NCBI GenBank assembly: GCA_016861105.1
Contig: BOKS01000010.1
Span: forward strand, 1 to 64,000
From: Betaproteobacteria bacterium
GTDB taxonomy: Bacteria; Pseudomonadota; Gammaproteobacteria; Burkholderiales; Casimicrobiaceae
DNA: 64,000 nucleotides
Direction: 5' to 3'
Made by a program: the position numbers and the translations under genes. The notes below the pieces were generated by a model. It was given only the letters and a program-made list of their open reading frames with translations. It ran no database searches and was not told the origin of the DNA. This document shows positions 34,880-43,771 of this stretch, one piece after another (within the stretch, counting starts at the first letter, position 1; each line of letters opens with the position of its first letter).

Positions 34880-36316
34880 ATGTCCGAACGCACGCCCTCC
34901 GCCGCATCGCCGCCCGCGAGCGCGCCGCCGCAGGGCGCGTGGTCGGGACGCTTCACCGAGGCGGTCGCCGACCTCGTCAGGCGCTACACCGCATCGGTCG
35001 ACTTCGACCGCAGGCTCGCGCAGGCGGACATCGCGGGCTCGCGCGCACACGCCCGGATGCTCGGGCAGCAGGGCATCATCGGCGCGCGCGACCTCGCGGA
35101 CATCGAGCGCGGGCTCGACGCGATCGCCGCCGACGTCGAGGCCGGCCGCTTCGAATGGCGCCGCGACCTCGAGGATGTGCACTTCAACATCGAGCGCCGC
35201 CTGACCGAAGCCGTCGGCGACGCCGGCAAGCGGCTGCACACGGGCCGCTCGCGCAACGACCAGGTCGCCACCGACGTGCGCCTGTGGCTGCGCGCGTCGA
35301 TCGACGCGCTGCTGGCGCAACTCGCCGCCCTGCGTCACGCGTTCTGCGACCTCGCCGAGCGGCACGCCGGCACGATCATGCCCGGCTTCACGCACCTTCA
35401 GGTCGCGCAGCCGGTCACGTTCGGCCACCACCTGATGGCGTACGACGCGATGCTCGCCCGCGACATGGAGCGCCTCGCCGACGTCCGCAAGCGCGTCAAC
35501 CGCCTGCCGCTCGGCGCCGCGGCGCTGGCCGGCACCGGCTTTCCGATCGACCGCGAGCGCACGCGCGCCGAGTTGGGCTTCGACGCGCTGTGCCCCAACT
35601 CGCTCGACGCCGTCTCGGATCGCGACTTCGCGATCGAGTTCGCCGCGGCCGCCTCGCTGGTGATGGTCCACCTGTCGCGCTTCGCCGAGGAGCTCGTGCT
35701 CTGGTCGAGCCCGCGCTTCGGCTTCGTGACGCTCGCCGACCGCTTCTGCACCGGCAGCTCGATCATGCCGCAGAAGAAGAATCCCGACGTGCCGGAGCTC
35801 GTGCGCGGCAAGTCGGGCCGCGTCGTCGGCCACCTCGTCGCGCTGCTGGTCCTGATGAAGGCGCAGCCGCTCGCCTACAACAAGGACAACCAGGAAGACA
35901 AGGAGCCGCTGTTCGACACGGTCGACACGCTCGGCGACACGCTGGCGATCATGACCGACCTCGTCGCCACCGGCATCGTCGCGGACGAGGCGCGCATGCG
36001 CGAGGCGGCGCGCGAGGGGTTCGCGACGGCGACCGACCTCGCCGATCACCTCGTGCGCCGCGGCGTGCCGTTCCGCGATGCGCACGAGGCGGTGGCGCGC
36101 GCCGTCCGCCACGCCGAGAGCCGGCGCTGCGGCCTCGAGGACCTGTCCGTCGACGAGCTGCGGGCGTTCGCGCCGCAGGTCGGCGACGACGTCGCCGGCG
36201 TGCTCTCGCTCGAGGGCTCGGTGGCGAGCCGCAGCCATCCCGGCGGCACGGCGCCGCCGGCGGTCCGCGCGGCGATCGCCGCCGCTCGCGCCAGCCTGCC
36301 GCCGAGGGAGCCTTGA
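34880..36316 (+). CDS. argH: argininosuccinate lyase
   Basis: The 478-residue enzyme splits argininosuccinate to arginine and fumarate. It shows [27 protein letters not shown], the [13 protein letters not shown] region and the fumarase-superfamily signature [12 protein letters not shown]. The ATG at 34880 gives the usual N-terminus with a Ser/Pro/Ala-rich lead. argC is found separately at 39983, so the arginine genes are dispersed. Confidence 0.95.
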   Translation: MSERTPSAASPPASAPPQGAWSGRFTEAVADLVRRYTASVDFDRRLAQADIAGSRAHARMLGQQGIIGARDLADIERGLDAIAADVEAGRFEWRRDLEDVHFNIERRLTEAVGDAGKRLHTGRSRNDQVATDVRLWLRASIDALLAQLAALRHAFCDLAERHAGTIMPGFTHLQVAQPVTFGHHLMAYDAMLARDMERLADVRKRVNRLPLGAAALAGTGFPIDRERTRAELGFDALCPNSLDAVSDRDFAIEFAAAASLVMVHLSRFAEELVLWSSPRFGFVTLADRFCTGSSIMPQKKNPDVPELVRGKSGRVVGHLVALLVLMKAQPLAYNKDNQEDKEPLFDTVDTLGDTLAIMTDLVATGIVADEARMREAAREGFATATDLADHLVRRGVPFRDAHEAVARAVRHAESRRCGLEDLSVDELRAFAPQVGDDVAGVLSLEGSVASRSHPGGTAPPAVRAAIAAARASLPPREP

Positions 36317-36353
36317 GCAGCGCGCCGCGAGCAGGCGCCGGGGCGCGCGCGCG

Positions 36354-36644
36354 GTGAGCACCGAGGTTCTCGGCATGTCCGCCGCCGCCCTCACGACGCT
36401 CGCCTACGTCCCGCAGGTCGTGCGCATCGTGAGGACGCGCTCGGCGCACGACATCTCGTGGTGGATGTTCGGCATCATGACGCTCGGCGCGACGCTGTGG
36501 CTCGTCTACGGGCTGCGGCTGCCGTCGCGGCCCGTCGTCGCGGCGAACGTCGTGACGCTGGCGCTGCTCGCGCTGATCCTCGTGCTCAAGTGGCGCTACG
36601 GGCGCGACGCGGCGCCCGCGCCGCTGCCGGCGCGGACGACCTGA
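36354..36644 (+). CDS. SemiSWEET-type sugar transporter (PQ-loop/MtN3 family)
   Basis: From GTG 36354 the product has 96 residues and three membrane segments: LGMSAAALTTLAYVPQVVRI, SWWMFGIMTLGATLWLVYG and VVAANVVTLALLALILVLKW. The PQ motif is in the first (YVPQV). This is the size and layout of bacterial SemiSWEETs, which dimerise to pass sugars by facilitated diffusion. It follows argH by 37 bases. Confidence 0.88.
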   Translation: MSTEVLGMSAAALTTLAYVPQVVRIVRTRSAHDISWWMFGIMTLGATLWLVYGLRLPSRPVVAANVVTLALLALILVLKWRYGRDAAPAPLPARTT

Positions 36645-36692
36645 ACCGGGGCGCGCGCCGCTGCGCGCCTCCCTGCGGAGGAGAACCACAGC

Positions 36693-37574
36693 ATGGCAAG
36701 CAGAGTCGCATTCCTCGGCCTCGGCGTGATGGGCTACCCGATGGCCGGACACCTCGCGCGCGCCGGACACGAGGTCACCGTGTACAACCGCAGTGCCGAC
36801 AAGGCCTCGAAGTGGGTGGCGCAGCACGGCGGGCGCGCCGCGCGCACGCCCGCGGAGGCCGCGAAGGGGCAGGAGTTCGTGATGATGTGCGTCGGCAACG
36901 ACGACGACGTGCGCGCGGTCGCCGCCGGGCCGGACGGCGCGCTCGCGGGCATGGCGGGCGGCGGCGTGCTGGTCGACCACACGACCGCCTCCGCCGAGGT
37001 CGCGCGCGAGACCCACGCCGCCGCGAAGGCGAAGGGCATCGCGTTCCTCGACGCGCCGGTGTCGGGCGGGCAGGCCGGGGCCGAGAACGGCAAGCTCACG
37101 ATCATGGTCGGCGGCGACGCGGAGGCCTACGCGCGGGTCGAGGGGGTCCTCGCGACGTACGCACGCGCGGTGACGCACATGGGCCCCGCCGGCAACGGCC
37201 AGCTGACGAAGATGGTCAACCAGATCTGCATCGCCGGCCTCGTCCAGGCGCTCGCCGAGGGCATCGACTTCGCGCGGCGCGCCGGGCTCGACGCCGAGCG
37301 CGTCGTCGACGTGATCAGCAAGGGCGCCGCGCAGTCCTGGCAGATGGAGAACCGCGCGAAGACGATGATCGCCGACAAGTACGACTTCGGCTTCGCCGTC
37401 GACTGGATGCGCAAGGACCTCGGCATCTGCCTCGCGGAGTCGCGCCGCAACGGCGCGACGCTGCCCGTGACCGCGCTCGTCGACCAGTTCTACGGCCAGG
37501 TGCAGGCGCTCGGCGGCGGCCGGTGGGACACGTCGAGCCTGCTGCGCGCGCTGCAGGCCGCGCACCGCACGTGA
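36693..37574 (+). CDS. NAD(P)-dependent beta-hydroxyacid dehydrogenase (HIBADH/tartronate-semialdehyde reductase family)
   Basis: The 293-residue protein has the Rossmann motif FLGLGVMGYPMAGHLARAGH, the substrate-binding signature DAPVSGGQAGAENGKLTIMVGG and the catalytic Lys in GNGQLTKMVNQ. Family members reduce or oxidise short beta-hydroxyacids such as 3-hydroxyisobutyrate, tartronate semialdehyde or succinic semialdehyde; the substrate is unknown here. A GGAGGAG-like ribosome site (GCGGAGGAG) precedes ATG 36693. It overlaps the next gene by four bases. Confidence 0.88.
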   Translation: MASRVAFLGLGVMGYPMAGHLARAGHEVTVYNRSADKASKWVAQHGGRAARTPAEAAKGQEFVMMCVGNDDDVRAVAAGPDGALAGMAGGGVLVDHTTASAEVARETHAAAKAKGIAFLDAPVSGGQAGAENGKLTIMVGGDAEAYARVEGVLATYARAVTHMGPAGNGQLTKMVNQICIAGLVQALAEGIDFARRAGLDAERVVDVISKGAAQSWQMENRAKTMIADKYDFGFAVDWMRKDLGICLAESRRNGATLPVTALVDQFYGQVQALGGGRWDTSSLLRALQAAHRT

Positions 37575-38047
37575 CCCGCGCCGGCGCGGTCGCGTGCCTC
37601 GCCCTCGCGGGCGTGGCGGTGCTGCCCGCGCCGGCGTCCGCGCAGGCTACGCTCGCCAACGCGTGGATGCGGCCCGCGTACGCCGGGCAGCGGCAGGCGC
37701 AGGTCTACGTCGACGTCCGTGCCGCGGCCCCGCTGCGGCTGGTCGGCGCCGCTTCGCCGGTGGCGAAGTCGGCGGAACTCGTGCGCGGCGACCCGTCCGC
37801 GGACGCCGCCCCGCGCGTCGTCGCCGAGCTCCCGATCGCCGGCGGCGGCGAGACGCGTCTCGCCTACCTCGGCAGCCACGTCCGCCTGCTGGAGGTGGTC
37901 CGCGACCTCGCGGGCGGCGACCGCGCGCCGCTGGCGCTCGTCTTCGTCGACGGGTCCGGCGAGCGGATCGTCGCGTCGACGGAGATCGTGGTGCGCGGGC
38001 TGATGCCGCGGCGGCCGGACGGCGGCGCCGCGCCCGCGACCCGGTAG
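37571..38047 (+). CDS. PCu(A)C-like periplasmic protein lacking the usual copper ligands
   Basis: GTG 37571 overlaps the dehydrogenase stop. The 158-residue product has a signal peptide (CLALAGVAVLPAPASAQA) and a PCuAC-like fold: LANAWMRPAYAGQRQAQVYVDV and a C-terminal PLALVFVDGSGERI strand. Canonical PCuAC copper chaperones carry a Met-His set (VEIHEM and HLMLM). Here the equivalent places read SAELVRG and HVRLLE, so most of the ligands are lost. It may no longer bind copper. Confidence 0.65.
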   Translation: MTRAGAVACLALAGVAVLPAPASAQATLANAWMRPAYAGQRQAQVYVDVRAAAPLRLVGAASPVAKSAELVRGDPSADAAPRVVAELPIAGGGETRLAYLGSHVRLLEVVRDLAGGDRAPLALVFVDGSGERIVASTEIVVRGLMPRRPDGGAAPATR

Positions 38048-38061
38048 CCGTCCGGCGTCGC

Positions 38062-38523
38062 CTACGCGCCGGGGGTCGCCGGAGGCGGCGCCGGCGCCTC
38101 GAGGCGGTCGGCGTCGACCACCTCCACCTCGGCGACGATGTCCGCAGTCTTGCCGAGCATCAGCGTCGCCGAGCAGTACTTCTCCTTGCTCAGCCTGACG
38201 GCGCGCTCGACCTGCCGGGGGTCGAGGCCGCGTCCGGCGACACGGTAGCGCAGCCGGATGCGCGTGAAGACCTTCGGCTCGGTCGGCGCACGGTCGGCCT
38301 CGGCCTCGACGATGCAGTCGGTCACGGGCTGCCGCGCCTTGCGCAGGATCCAGACCACGTCGAAGGCGCTGCACGCCGCGGTGCCGGCCAGCACGACCTC
38401 CATCGGGCGCGCGCCCGCATTGCGACCGCCGGCCTCGGGCGCGCCGTCGATGACCATCGAGTGCCCGCTGCCGGTCTCGGCGACGAAGCTCACCCCTTCG
38501 ATCCACTTGATCCGCGTCTTCAC
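38062..38523 (-). CDS. OsmC family peroxiredoxin-like protein
   Basis: GTG 38523 is taken as the start ([13 protein letters not shown]). The longer open frame upstream is Arg-rich. The 153-residue protein has the OsmC fold with Cys in [18 protein letters not shown] and a second in [11 protein letters not shown], the peroxidatic pair of the Ohr/OsmC family, YhfA-like subgroup. It probably reduces organic peroxides or acts on a related substrate. The last residues are Pro/Ala-rich. Confidence 0.88.
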   Translation of the reverse strand: MKTRIKWIEGVSFVAETGSGHSMVIDGAPEAGGRNAGARPMEVVLAGTAACSAFDVVWILRKARQPVTDCIVEAEADRAPTEPKVFTRIRLRYRVAGRGLDPRQVERAVRLSKEKYCSATLMLGKTADIVAEVEVVDADRLEAPAPPPATPGA

Positions 38524-38734
38524 GACCCGCCCTCTTGCCTGTCCGGCCCGAAATCCTGTCCCGCGGACGCCCCGCCTGGGCGCAGCGTCCGCGCTGTCCA
38601 ACCTCCCCGCCGTCCGGGGCCTTGCATGCTGCGCCGCAATATGCCACGCTTCCCACGTCGCCGCACGCATCGCGCCGGACCACCGGCCGCGTCCGGCGTC
38701 ATTCCTCCATCCTCCTCCTATGGTGGAATCCTCG
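38524..38734. other. intergenic region before the orphan terminator
   Basis: This stretch holds the upstream region of osmC on the minus strand. On the plus strand no gene is recognised before the strong terminator at 38735, so a short untranslated transcript here is possible but unproven. Confidence 0.4.
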
Positions 38735-38765
38735 GGGGCGGGCCTGCGACCCGCCCCGTTTTTTT
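38735..38765 (+). terminator. strong intrinsic terminator with no plus-strand gene directly upstream
   Basis: GGGGCGGG pairs perfectly with CCCGCCCC around a seven-base loop and is followed by seven T residues. It reads on the plus strand only and lies 47 bases before the rplM -35 box. Confidence 0.85.
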
Positions 38766-38811
38766 GCATTGCACATCCTCCGCGGGCAACGGGGTCCGGC
38801 GGGGGCGCGCG

Positions 38812-38841
38812 TTGACCGCGGCCGCGGAAAACGGATAGAAT
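38812..38841 (+). promoter_or_regulatory. rplM-rpsI promoter
   Basis: TTGACC (38812-38817), an 18-base spacer and TAGAAT (38836-38841) give a good housekeeping promoter. The leader of about 100 bases to the rplM ATG could host the autoregulation known for the L13 operon. Confidence 0.75.
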
Positions 38842-38951
38842 ATAAGACTTTGCCGGCCGGCCGCGCGCCGTTGCCGCAGGAGAAGAAAGCCGTCGCAGCG
38901 CGAAAGCGCGCCGGACGGCCCCCGCAGTCCTTCGTCCCGCCAGAGCCTTCC

Positions 38952-39380
38952 ATGAAGACGTTCTCCGCCAAGCCCAGCGACATCCGCCAGGACTGGTTCG
39001 TCGTCGACGCGACGGACAAGGTCCTCGGCCGGCTCGCCGCCGCGATCGCGCACCGCCTGCGCGGCAAGCACAAGGCGATCTACACGCCGCACATGGACAC
39101 CGGCGACTTCGTCGTGGTGACCAACGTCGACAAGATCCGCGTCACCGGCAACAAGGCCGACGACAAGCTCTACCACCGCCACTCGGGCTACCCCGGCGGC
39201 ATCACCACGACGACGTTCGCGCAGATGCAGGCGCGCTTCCCGGGGCGCGCCCTGGAGAAGGCGGTGAAGGGCATGCTCCCGAAGGGCCCGCTCGGCTACC
39301 GGATGATCAAGAAGCTCAAGTGCTACGCCGGCCCGTCGCACCCGCACACGGCGCAGCAGCCCACCTCCCTCGACATCTGA
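38952..39380 (+). CDS. rplM: 50S ribosomal protein L13
   Basis: The 142-residue protein has the full L13 sequence pattern: [38 protein letters not shown] and the [19 protein letters not shown] region. It is an early-assembly protein of the large subunit. ATG 38952 is the family start. rpsI follows two bases after the stop, the usual rplM-rpsI operon. Confidence 0.98.
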   Translation: MKTFSAKPSDIRQDWFVVDATDKVLGRLAAAIAHRLRGKHKAIYTPHMDTGDFVVVTNVDKIRVTGNKADDKLYHRHSGYPGGITTTTFAQMQARFPGRALEKAVKGMLPKGPLGYRMIKKLKCYAGPSHPHTAQQPTSLDI

Positions 39381-39382
39381 CC

Positions 39383-39775
39383 ATGATCGGCAACTACTAC
39401 TACGGCACCGGCCGTCGCAAGACGTCGGTGGCGCGCGTCTTCATGAAGCAGGGCAGCGGCCGGATCGTCGTCAACGACAGGCCGGTCGACGAGTTCTTCT
39501 CGCGCGACACGGGCCGGATGGTCGTGCGCCAGCCGCTCGTCCTGACCAACCACGAGGCGACGTTCGACATCATGGTCAACGTCACAGGCGGCGGCGAGTC
39601 CGGCCAGGCCGGCGCGGTGCGCCACGGGATCACCCGTGCGCTCATCGACTACAGCGCGGACCTCAAGCCCGCGCTGTCGAAGGCCGGCCTCGTGACCCGC
39701 GACGCGCGCGAGGTCGAGCGCAAGAAGGTCGGCCTGCACAAGGCGCGCCGGCGCAAGCAGTTCAGCAAGCGCTGA
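39383..39775 (+). CDS. rpsI: 30S ribosomal protein S9
   Basis: The 130-residue protein carries [16 protein letters not shown], the [19 protein letters not shown] signature and the invariant C-terminal RRRKQFSKR that reaches the decoding site. It is translated from the rplM transcript. A perfect hairpin follows 33 bases after its stop. Confidence 0.98.
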   Translation: MIGNYYYGTGRRKTSVARVFMKQGSGRIVVNDRPVDEFFSRDTGRMVVRQPLVLTNHEATFDIMVNVTGGGESGQAGAVRHGITRALIDYSADLKPALSKAGLVTRDAREVERKKVGLHKARRRKQFSKR

Positions 39776-39808
39776 CGGCGCCGCCCGGCGTCCCGGCCGC
39801 CGTGGTCC

Positions 39809-39834
39809 AAGGGCCGCCCCCCGGGGCGGCCCTT
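39809..39834 (+). terminator. terminator of the rplM-rpsI operon
   Basis: AAGGGCCGCCCC pairs perfectly with GGGGCGGCCCTT over 12 base pairs with a two-base loop as drawn. Only a weak T-tract (TTCTCGTCT) follows. The position directly after rpsI supports the assignment. Confidence 0.75.
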
Positions 39835-39982
39835 CTCGTCTGTGCCGCCCGCCAGCGGGGAAAGCCGCGCCGGGAACGCCCCGCCGTGGCAACATCGCAG
39901 GTTCGCACCCGCGGATAGGGGCCTTTCCCGATGCACGGCGGCGGACGGCGTCCCTAGAATCGGTTTCATGACGGAGGCATAG

Positions 39983-41017
39983 ATGGTCAACGTCGGCATC
40001 GTCGGGGGGACGGGCTACACCGGCGTCGAGCTGCTCCGCCTGCTCGCGCAGCACCCGCAGGCCCGGGTCGCGGCCATCACCTCGCGCAAGGACGCCGGCA
40101 CGCGGGTCGCCGACATGTTCGCGAGCCTGCGCGGTCACTTCGACGGCCTCGCCTTCGTGGCCCCGGGACCGGAGGCGCTGCGCGGCTGCGACGTCGTGTT
40201 CTTCGCCACGCCGCACGGCGTCGCGATGGCGCAGGCGCGCGAGCTCCTCGCCGCCGGCACGCGGATCGTCGACCTCGCCGCCGACTTCCGCCTGCGCGAC
40301 CCGGCGGAGTTCGAGCGCTGGTACAAGGTGCCGCACGCCTGCGTCGACCTGCTGGAGGAAGCCGTCTACGGCCTGCCCGAGGTCAACCGCGAGGCGATCC
40401 GCAAGGCCCGCATCGTCGGCAACCCGGGCTGCTATCCGACCGCGGTGCAGCTCGGCTTCCTGCCGCTGCTCGAGGCGGGGCTGGTCGACACCGACCACCT
40501 GATCGCCGACTGCAAGTCCGGCGTCTCCGGCGCGGGCCGCAAGGCCGAGCTCAACCTCATCCTGCCCGAGGCGGCGGACAACTTCGCCGCCTACGGCCTC
40601 CGGGGCCACCGGCACCTGCCGGAGATCGTGCAGGGGCTGAACCGGGCGAGCGCGGGGCCGGTGCGGCTCGCGTTCACCCCGCACCTCACGCCGATGATCC
40701 GCGGGATCTTCGCGACGCTCTACGCCCCGCTGAAGGATCCCGGCGCGGACCTGCAGGCGCTCTACGAGAAGCGCTATGCGGGCGAGCCGTTCGTCGACGT
40801 GATGCCGCCCGGCTCCGCCCCCGACACGCGCTCGGTCCGCGCGGCGAACGTCTGCCGGATCGCGGTGCACCGCCCGCCGGGAACGGACCTCGCCATGGTG
40901 CTCGCGGTCGAGGACAACCTCGTGAAGGGCGCGGCCGGACAGGCCGTCCAGAACATGAACCTCATGTTCGGATTGCCGGAAACCACCGGGCTCGGCGCCC
41001 CGCCGGTGCTCCCGTAG
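39983..41017 (+). CDS. argC: N-acetyl-gamma-glutamyl-phosphate reductase
   Basis: The 344-residue enzyme of arginine biosynthesis has the NADP-binding [17 protein letters not shown], catalytic Cys150 in [11 protein letters not shown] and the [19 protein letters not shown] region. It reduces N-acetylglutamyl phosphate to the semialdehyde. GGAGGC precedes the ATG, and a TAGAAT -10 box lies at 39955-39960. The 255-residue coiled-coil gene follows ten bases later. Confidence 0.96.
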   Translation: MVNVGIVGGTGYTGVELLRLLAQHPQARVAAITSRKDAGTRVADMFASLRGHFDGLAFVAPGPEALRGCDVVFFATPHGVAMAQARELLAAGTRIVDLAADFRLRDPAEFERWYKVPHACVDLLEEAVYGLPEVNREAIRKARIVGNPGCYPTAVQLGFLPLLEAGLVDTDHLIADCKSGVSGAGRKAELNLILPEAADNFAAYGLRGHRHLPEIVQGLNRASAGPVRLAFTPHLTPMIRGIFATLYAPLKDPGADLQALYEKRYAGEPFVDVMPPGSAPDTRSVRAANVCRIAVHRPPGTDLAMVLAVEDNLVKGAAGQAVQNMNLMFGLPETTGLGAPPVLP

Positions 41018-41027
41018 GCGACGGCGC

Positions 41028-41795
41028 GTGGCGGTCTCCCCGGTCTGGCGACGCGTCGCGCGCCACTTCTCGATCAGCGCACCGCGCATGGCGGTGCGCA
41101 CCCACCTGTCGTGGCCGTGGAGGGCGCTGATCGTGCTCGCCCTCGCGGCGGTGATCGGCGGCATGTGGTGGTGGGGCTTCGACTTCGGCCAGCTGCTCGG
41201 CGGCTTCAACAAGCGCGAGATCGAGCAGCGGCTGGCGACGCTGCAGGCCGACGCGACGACCGCCCAGCAGGAAGCGGCATCGCTGCGCTCGCGCAACACG
41301 CAGCTGGAGAGCGAGATCGCGATGATGCGCGGGCTCCAGGGCACGCTCGCGCGCCAGCTCAACGACCTGCAGCACGAGAACGCGGCGATGAAGGAGGAAG
41401 TCGCGTTCCTCCAGACGTTCTTCGAGGGCGGCAGCAAGCCGGGGCTCGCGGTCCAGCGCCTCGCGGTCGACGCGAGCAACGGCGAGGTCGCGCGCTACAG
41501 CGTCCTGGTCGTGCGCGGCGGCAATCCCAAGGGCGATTTCGAGGGCCGCGTGGTGCTCGACGCCGACGTGGTCCCGGCGGCCGGCGCAGGCGAGGCCGGG
41601 CAGGGGCACACGATCACCGTCCCGCCGCAGGAGACCCCGGGCCCCGGGCCGCTGTCGCTGCGCTTCAAGTACTATCAACGGCTCGAGGGGACGTTCCGCA
41701 TCCCCCCCGGCCACGCAGTCCGCGCGGTCACGGCGCGCGCCTACGAGGCAGGGTCCGACGTCCCGCGGGCCGTCCGGACCCTGACGATGCCTTAG
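41028..41795 (+). CDS. DUF6776-like membrane protein with coiled coil
   Basis: From GTG 41028 the 255-residue product has one membrane helix (ALIVLALAAVIGGMWWWG, about residues 33-52). A coiled coil of about 80 residues (IEQRLATLQADATTAQQEAASL and on) and a periplasmic beta-rich domain follow. It is a single-pass inner-membrane protein. Proteins of this layout sit before bactofilin and erpA genes in betaproteobacteria, which suggests an envelope or cell-shape role. Function is not established. Confidence 0.75.
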   Translation: MAVSPVWRRVARHFSISAPRMAVRTHLSWPWRALIVLALAAVIGGMWWWGFDFGQLLGGFNKREIEQRLATLQADATTAQQEAASLRSRNTQLESEIAMMRGLQGTLARQLNDLQHENAAMKEEVAFLQTFFEGGSKPGLAVQRLAVDASNGEVARYSVLVVRGGNPKGDFEGRVVLDADVVPAAGAGEAGQGHTITVPPQETPGPGPLSLRFKYYQRLEGTFRIPPGHAVRAVTARAYEAGSDVPRAVRTLTMP

Positions 41796-41886
41796 GGGTG
41801 GTGCAGGCCATGCGCAAGGGCGCGCCGCGGAGCGGACGCGGCCGCAGGCCCGCCGCCGGGCCTTGAACAGGTTCCAGGGAGGCCGC

Positions 41887-42297
41887 ATGTTCGGCAAGTC
41901 CAAGTCCAGCCGGCAGAAGCGCATCGACTCGCTGATCGGCGCCGGCACCGTCGTGCGCGGAGACATCGTCTTCGAGGGCGGCCTGCGGATCGACGGCCAC
42001 GTCGTCGGCAACGTGACCGCGGCCGAGGGCAAGGCCGCCACGCTGGTGATCAGCGAGCAGGCGCGCGTCGAGGGCGGCGTCGAGGTCTCGCACATCGTGA
42101 TCAACGGCCAGGTGCACGGCCCGGTGTCGGCGCTGGACTCGCTGGAACTGCAGCCCAAGGCCCGGATCGTCGGCGACGTCGCCTACAAGGTGCTCGAGAT
42201 GCACGTCGGCGCGGTGGTGCAGGGCCGTCTCGACCCGGGGAACGCCGAACCGGGCCCGTCCGCCGTGGTCGAATTCAAGCGAGGCATCAAGACCTGA
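41887..42297 (+). CDS. bactofilin (polymer-forming cytoskeletal protein)
   Basis: ATG 41887 follows GGGAGG. The 136-residue protein has the DUF583/bactofilin beta-helix: [31 protein letters not shown], then [26 protein letters not shown] and onward. A short basic N-terminus could attach it to the membrane. Bactofilins form nucleotide-free filaments that organise cell-wall enzymes. The upstream coiled-coil membrane protein is a plausible partner. Confidence 0.9.
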   Translation: MFGKSKSSRQKRIDSLIGAGTVVRGDIVFEGGLRIDGHVVGNVTAAEGKAATLVISEQARVEGGVEVSHIVINGQVHGPVSALDSLELQPKARIVGDVAYKVLEMHVGAVVQGRLDPGNAEPGPSAVVEFKRGIKT

Positions 42298-42335
42298 CGC
42301 CGCCTGACGCCGATCAACCCTTTTCCTGCCGCGGT

Positions 42336-42365
42336 TTGACGCCCCGGCGGGCAGCATCCGATAAT
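42336..42365 (+). promoter_or_regulatory. erpA promoter
   Basis: TTGACG (42336-42341), an 18-base spacer and GATAAT (42360-42365) stand 36 bases before the erpA ATG. Confidence 0.7.
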
Positions 42366-42401
42366 GCGCGGCGCGCCCGCTGGGCGCCCGAGGAGCCTGC
42401 G

Positions 42402-42752
42402 ATGAACGCAATGACCGACATGCCCGCCCCGCTCAACTTCACCGATGCCGCCGCGCTGAAGGTCCGCGCGCTGATCGACGAGGAGGGCAATCCGGAGCTC
42501 AAGCTCCGCGTGTTCGTCACCGGTGGCGGGTGCTCGGGGTTCCAGTACGGCTTCACCTTCGACGAGGTCACCAACGAGGACGACACGGCGATGGAGAAGA
42601 ACGGCGTGACGCTGCTCATCGATCCGATGAGCTACCAGTACCTGGTCGGCGCCGAGATCGACTACCAGGAAGGCCTCGAGGGCGCGCAGTTCGTGATCAA
42701 GAACCCGAACGCGACGACCACCTGCGGCTGCGGCTCCAGCTTCTCCGCCTAG
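42402..42752 (+). CDS. erpA: iron-sulfur cluster insertion protein ErpA
   Basis: The 116-residue A-type carrier has the three conserved Cys: one in [13 protein letters not shown] and two in the C-terminal [10 protein letters not shown]. It delivers 4Fe-4S clusters to target enzymes. AGGAGC precedes ATG 42402; later ATGs at 42411 and 42420 are possible. It has its own promoter and terminator. Confidence 0.95.
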   Translation: MNAMTDMPAPLNFTDAAALKVRALIDEEGNPELKLRVFVTGGGCSGFQYGFTFDEVTNEDDTAMEKNGVTLLIDPMSYQYLVGAEIDYQEGLEGAQFVIKNPNATTTCGCGSSFSA

Positions 42753-42772
42753 CGGCGCCTCGCCACGGCGCG

Positions 42773-42802
42773 ACGGCGGCCCTCGCGGCCGCCGTTGTTT
42801 TT
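42773..42802 (+). terminator. erpA terminator
   Basis: ACGGCGGCC pairs perfectly with GGCCGCCGT around a five-base loop, followed by TGTTTTTC. It lies 20 bases after the erpA stop. Confidence 0.88.
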
Positions 42803-42910
42803 CTGCATCCCCGCCGGCGGGCGCCGGCCGCCGGAAGCTTGTCGTGGACGACGGCGTGTGCTAGACAGCACGCAACGGAAGTCTCGACGGTATCCGAGGG
42901 GAGGGATCCG

Positions 42911-43753
42911 ATGCGCCGTGCCGTCCTGTCCACGCTGATCGCGCTCGCGGTGTTGGCGGCTCCTGCCGCGAACGGGGCGATCGTCATCAACTTTCCCGAC
43001 TTCTCCAACTGCGCGACGCTGCAGCTCAACGCCAACGCCGCCTGCACCGCCAACGTCCTGCGCGTCACGCCGGCCCTCGGCGGACAGAGCGGATCGGCGT
43101 TCTCGCAGACCCTCATCCCGCTGGGCGCGGGCAACTCGTTCTCGACGTACTTCGCGTTCCGCATCACTGACAATTCCGGCAACGACGGCGACGGCCCCGG
43201 CGCGGACGGGATCACGTTCACCGTGCAGCCGAACGCGAGCACTGCCGGAGGCGCCGGCGGGGGCATCGGCTATCTCGGCATCCCCAACAGCGTCGCCGTG
43301 GAGTTCGACACCTGGGACAACGGCATCGGCGCGGGCGACCCCAACGGCAATCACGTCGGGGTCGACCTCAACGGCTCGGTCGCCTCGGTGGTCACGGTGC
43401 CGATCGCCACGCGGCTCAACGACGGCAACGTCTGGTACGCCTGGATCGACTACAACGGCAGCGTGCTGGAACTGCGCCTCTCGCAGGTCAACACGCGTCC
43501 CGTCGCGCCGACGCTGAGCCATGCGGTCAACCTCGCGACGGTCCTCGGAACGACGCAGGCGTTCGTGGGCTTCACCTCCGGCACGGGGGCCGCGTGGGCC
43601 AACCACGACGTGCTGACCTGGACGTTCGACAACTCGTTCGCCCCGATCGGCGCGGCGCCGGCGGCGGCGATCCCGACGCTGTCGCACGTCGCGTTGGCCG
43701 CGCTGGCGCTGCTGCTGGTCGCCTTCGGCGCGCGGGGCCTGCGGCGGCGCTGA
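42911..43753 (+). CDS. secreted lectin-like protein with IPTL-CTERM sorting signal
   Basis: The 280-residue product has a signal peptide (LSTLIALAVLAAPAANG) and a legume-lectin-like beta-sandwich: DGPGADGITFTVQ, YLGIPNSVAVEFDTWDN and GNHVGVDLNG. It ends with IPTLSHVALAALALLLVAFGARGLRRR-type architecture: the IPTL motif, a membrane helix and an Arg cluster. This tail is the IPTL-CTERM signal processed by an exosortase-like system and leads to surface display. No sorting enzyme is encoded in this window. ATG 42911 has GGGGAGGG upstream. Confidence 0.85.
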   Translation: MRRAVLSTLIALAVLAAPAANGAIVINFPDFSNCATLQLNANAACTANVLRVTPALGGQSGSAFSQTLIPLGAGNSFSTYFAFRITDNSGNDGDGPGADGITFTVQPNASTAGGAGGGIGYLGIPNSVAVEFDTWDNGIGAGDPNGNHVGVDLNGSVASVVTVPIATRLNDGNVWYAWIDYNGSVLELRLSQVNTRPVAPTLSHAVNLATVLGTTQAFVGFTSGTGAAWANHDVLTWTFDNSFAPIGAAPAAAIPTLSHVALAALALLLVAFGARGLRRR

Positions 43754-43771
43754 GCGGCTCGGCCGGGCGCC

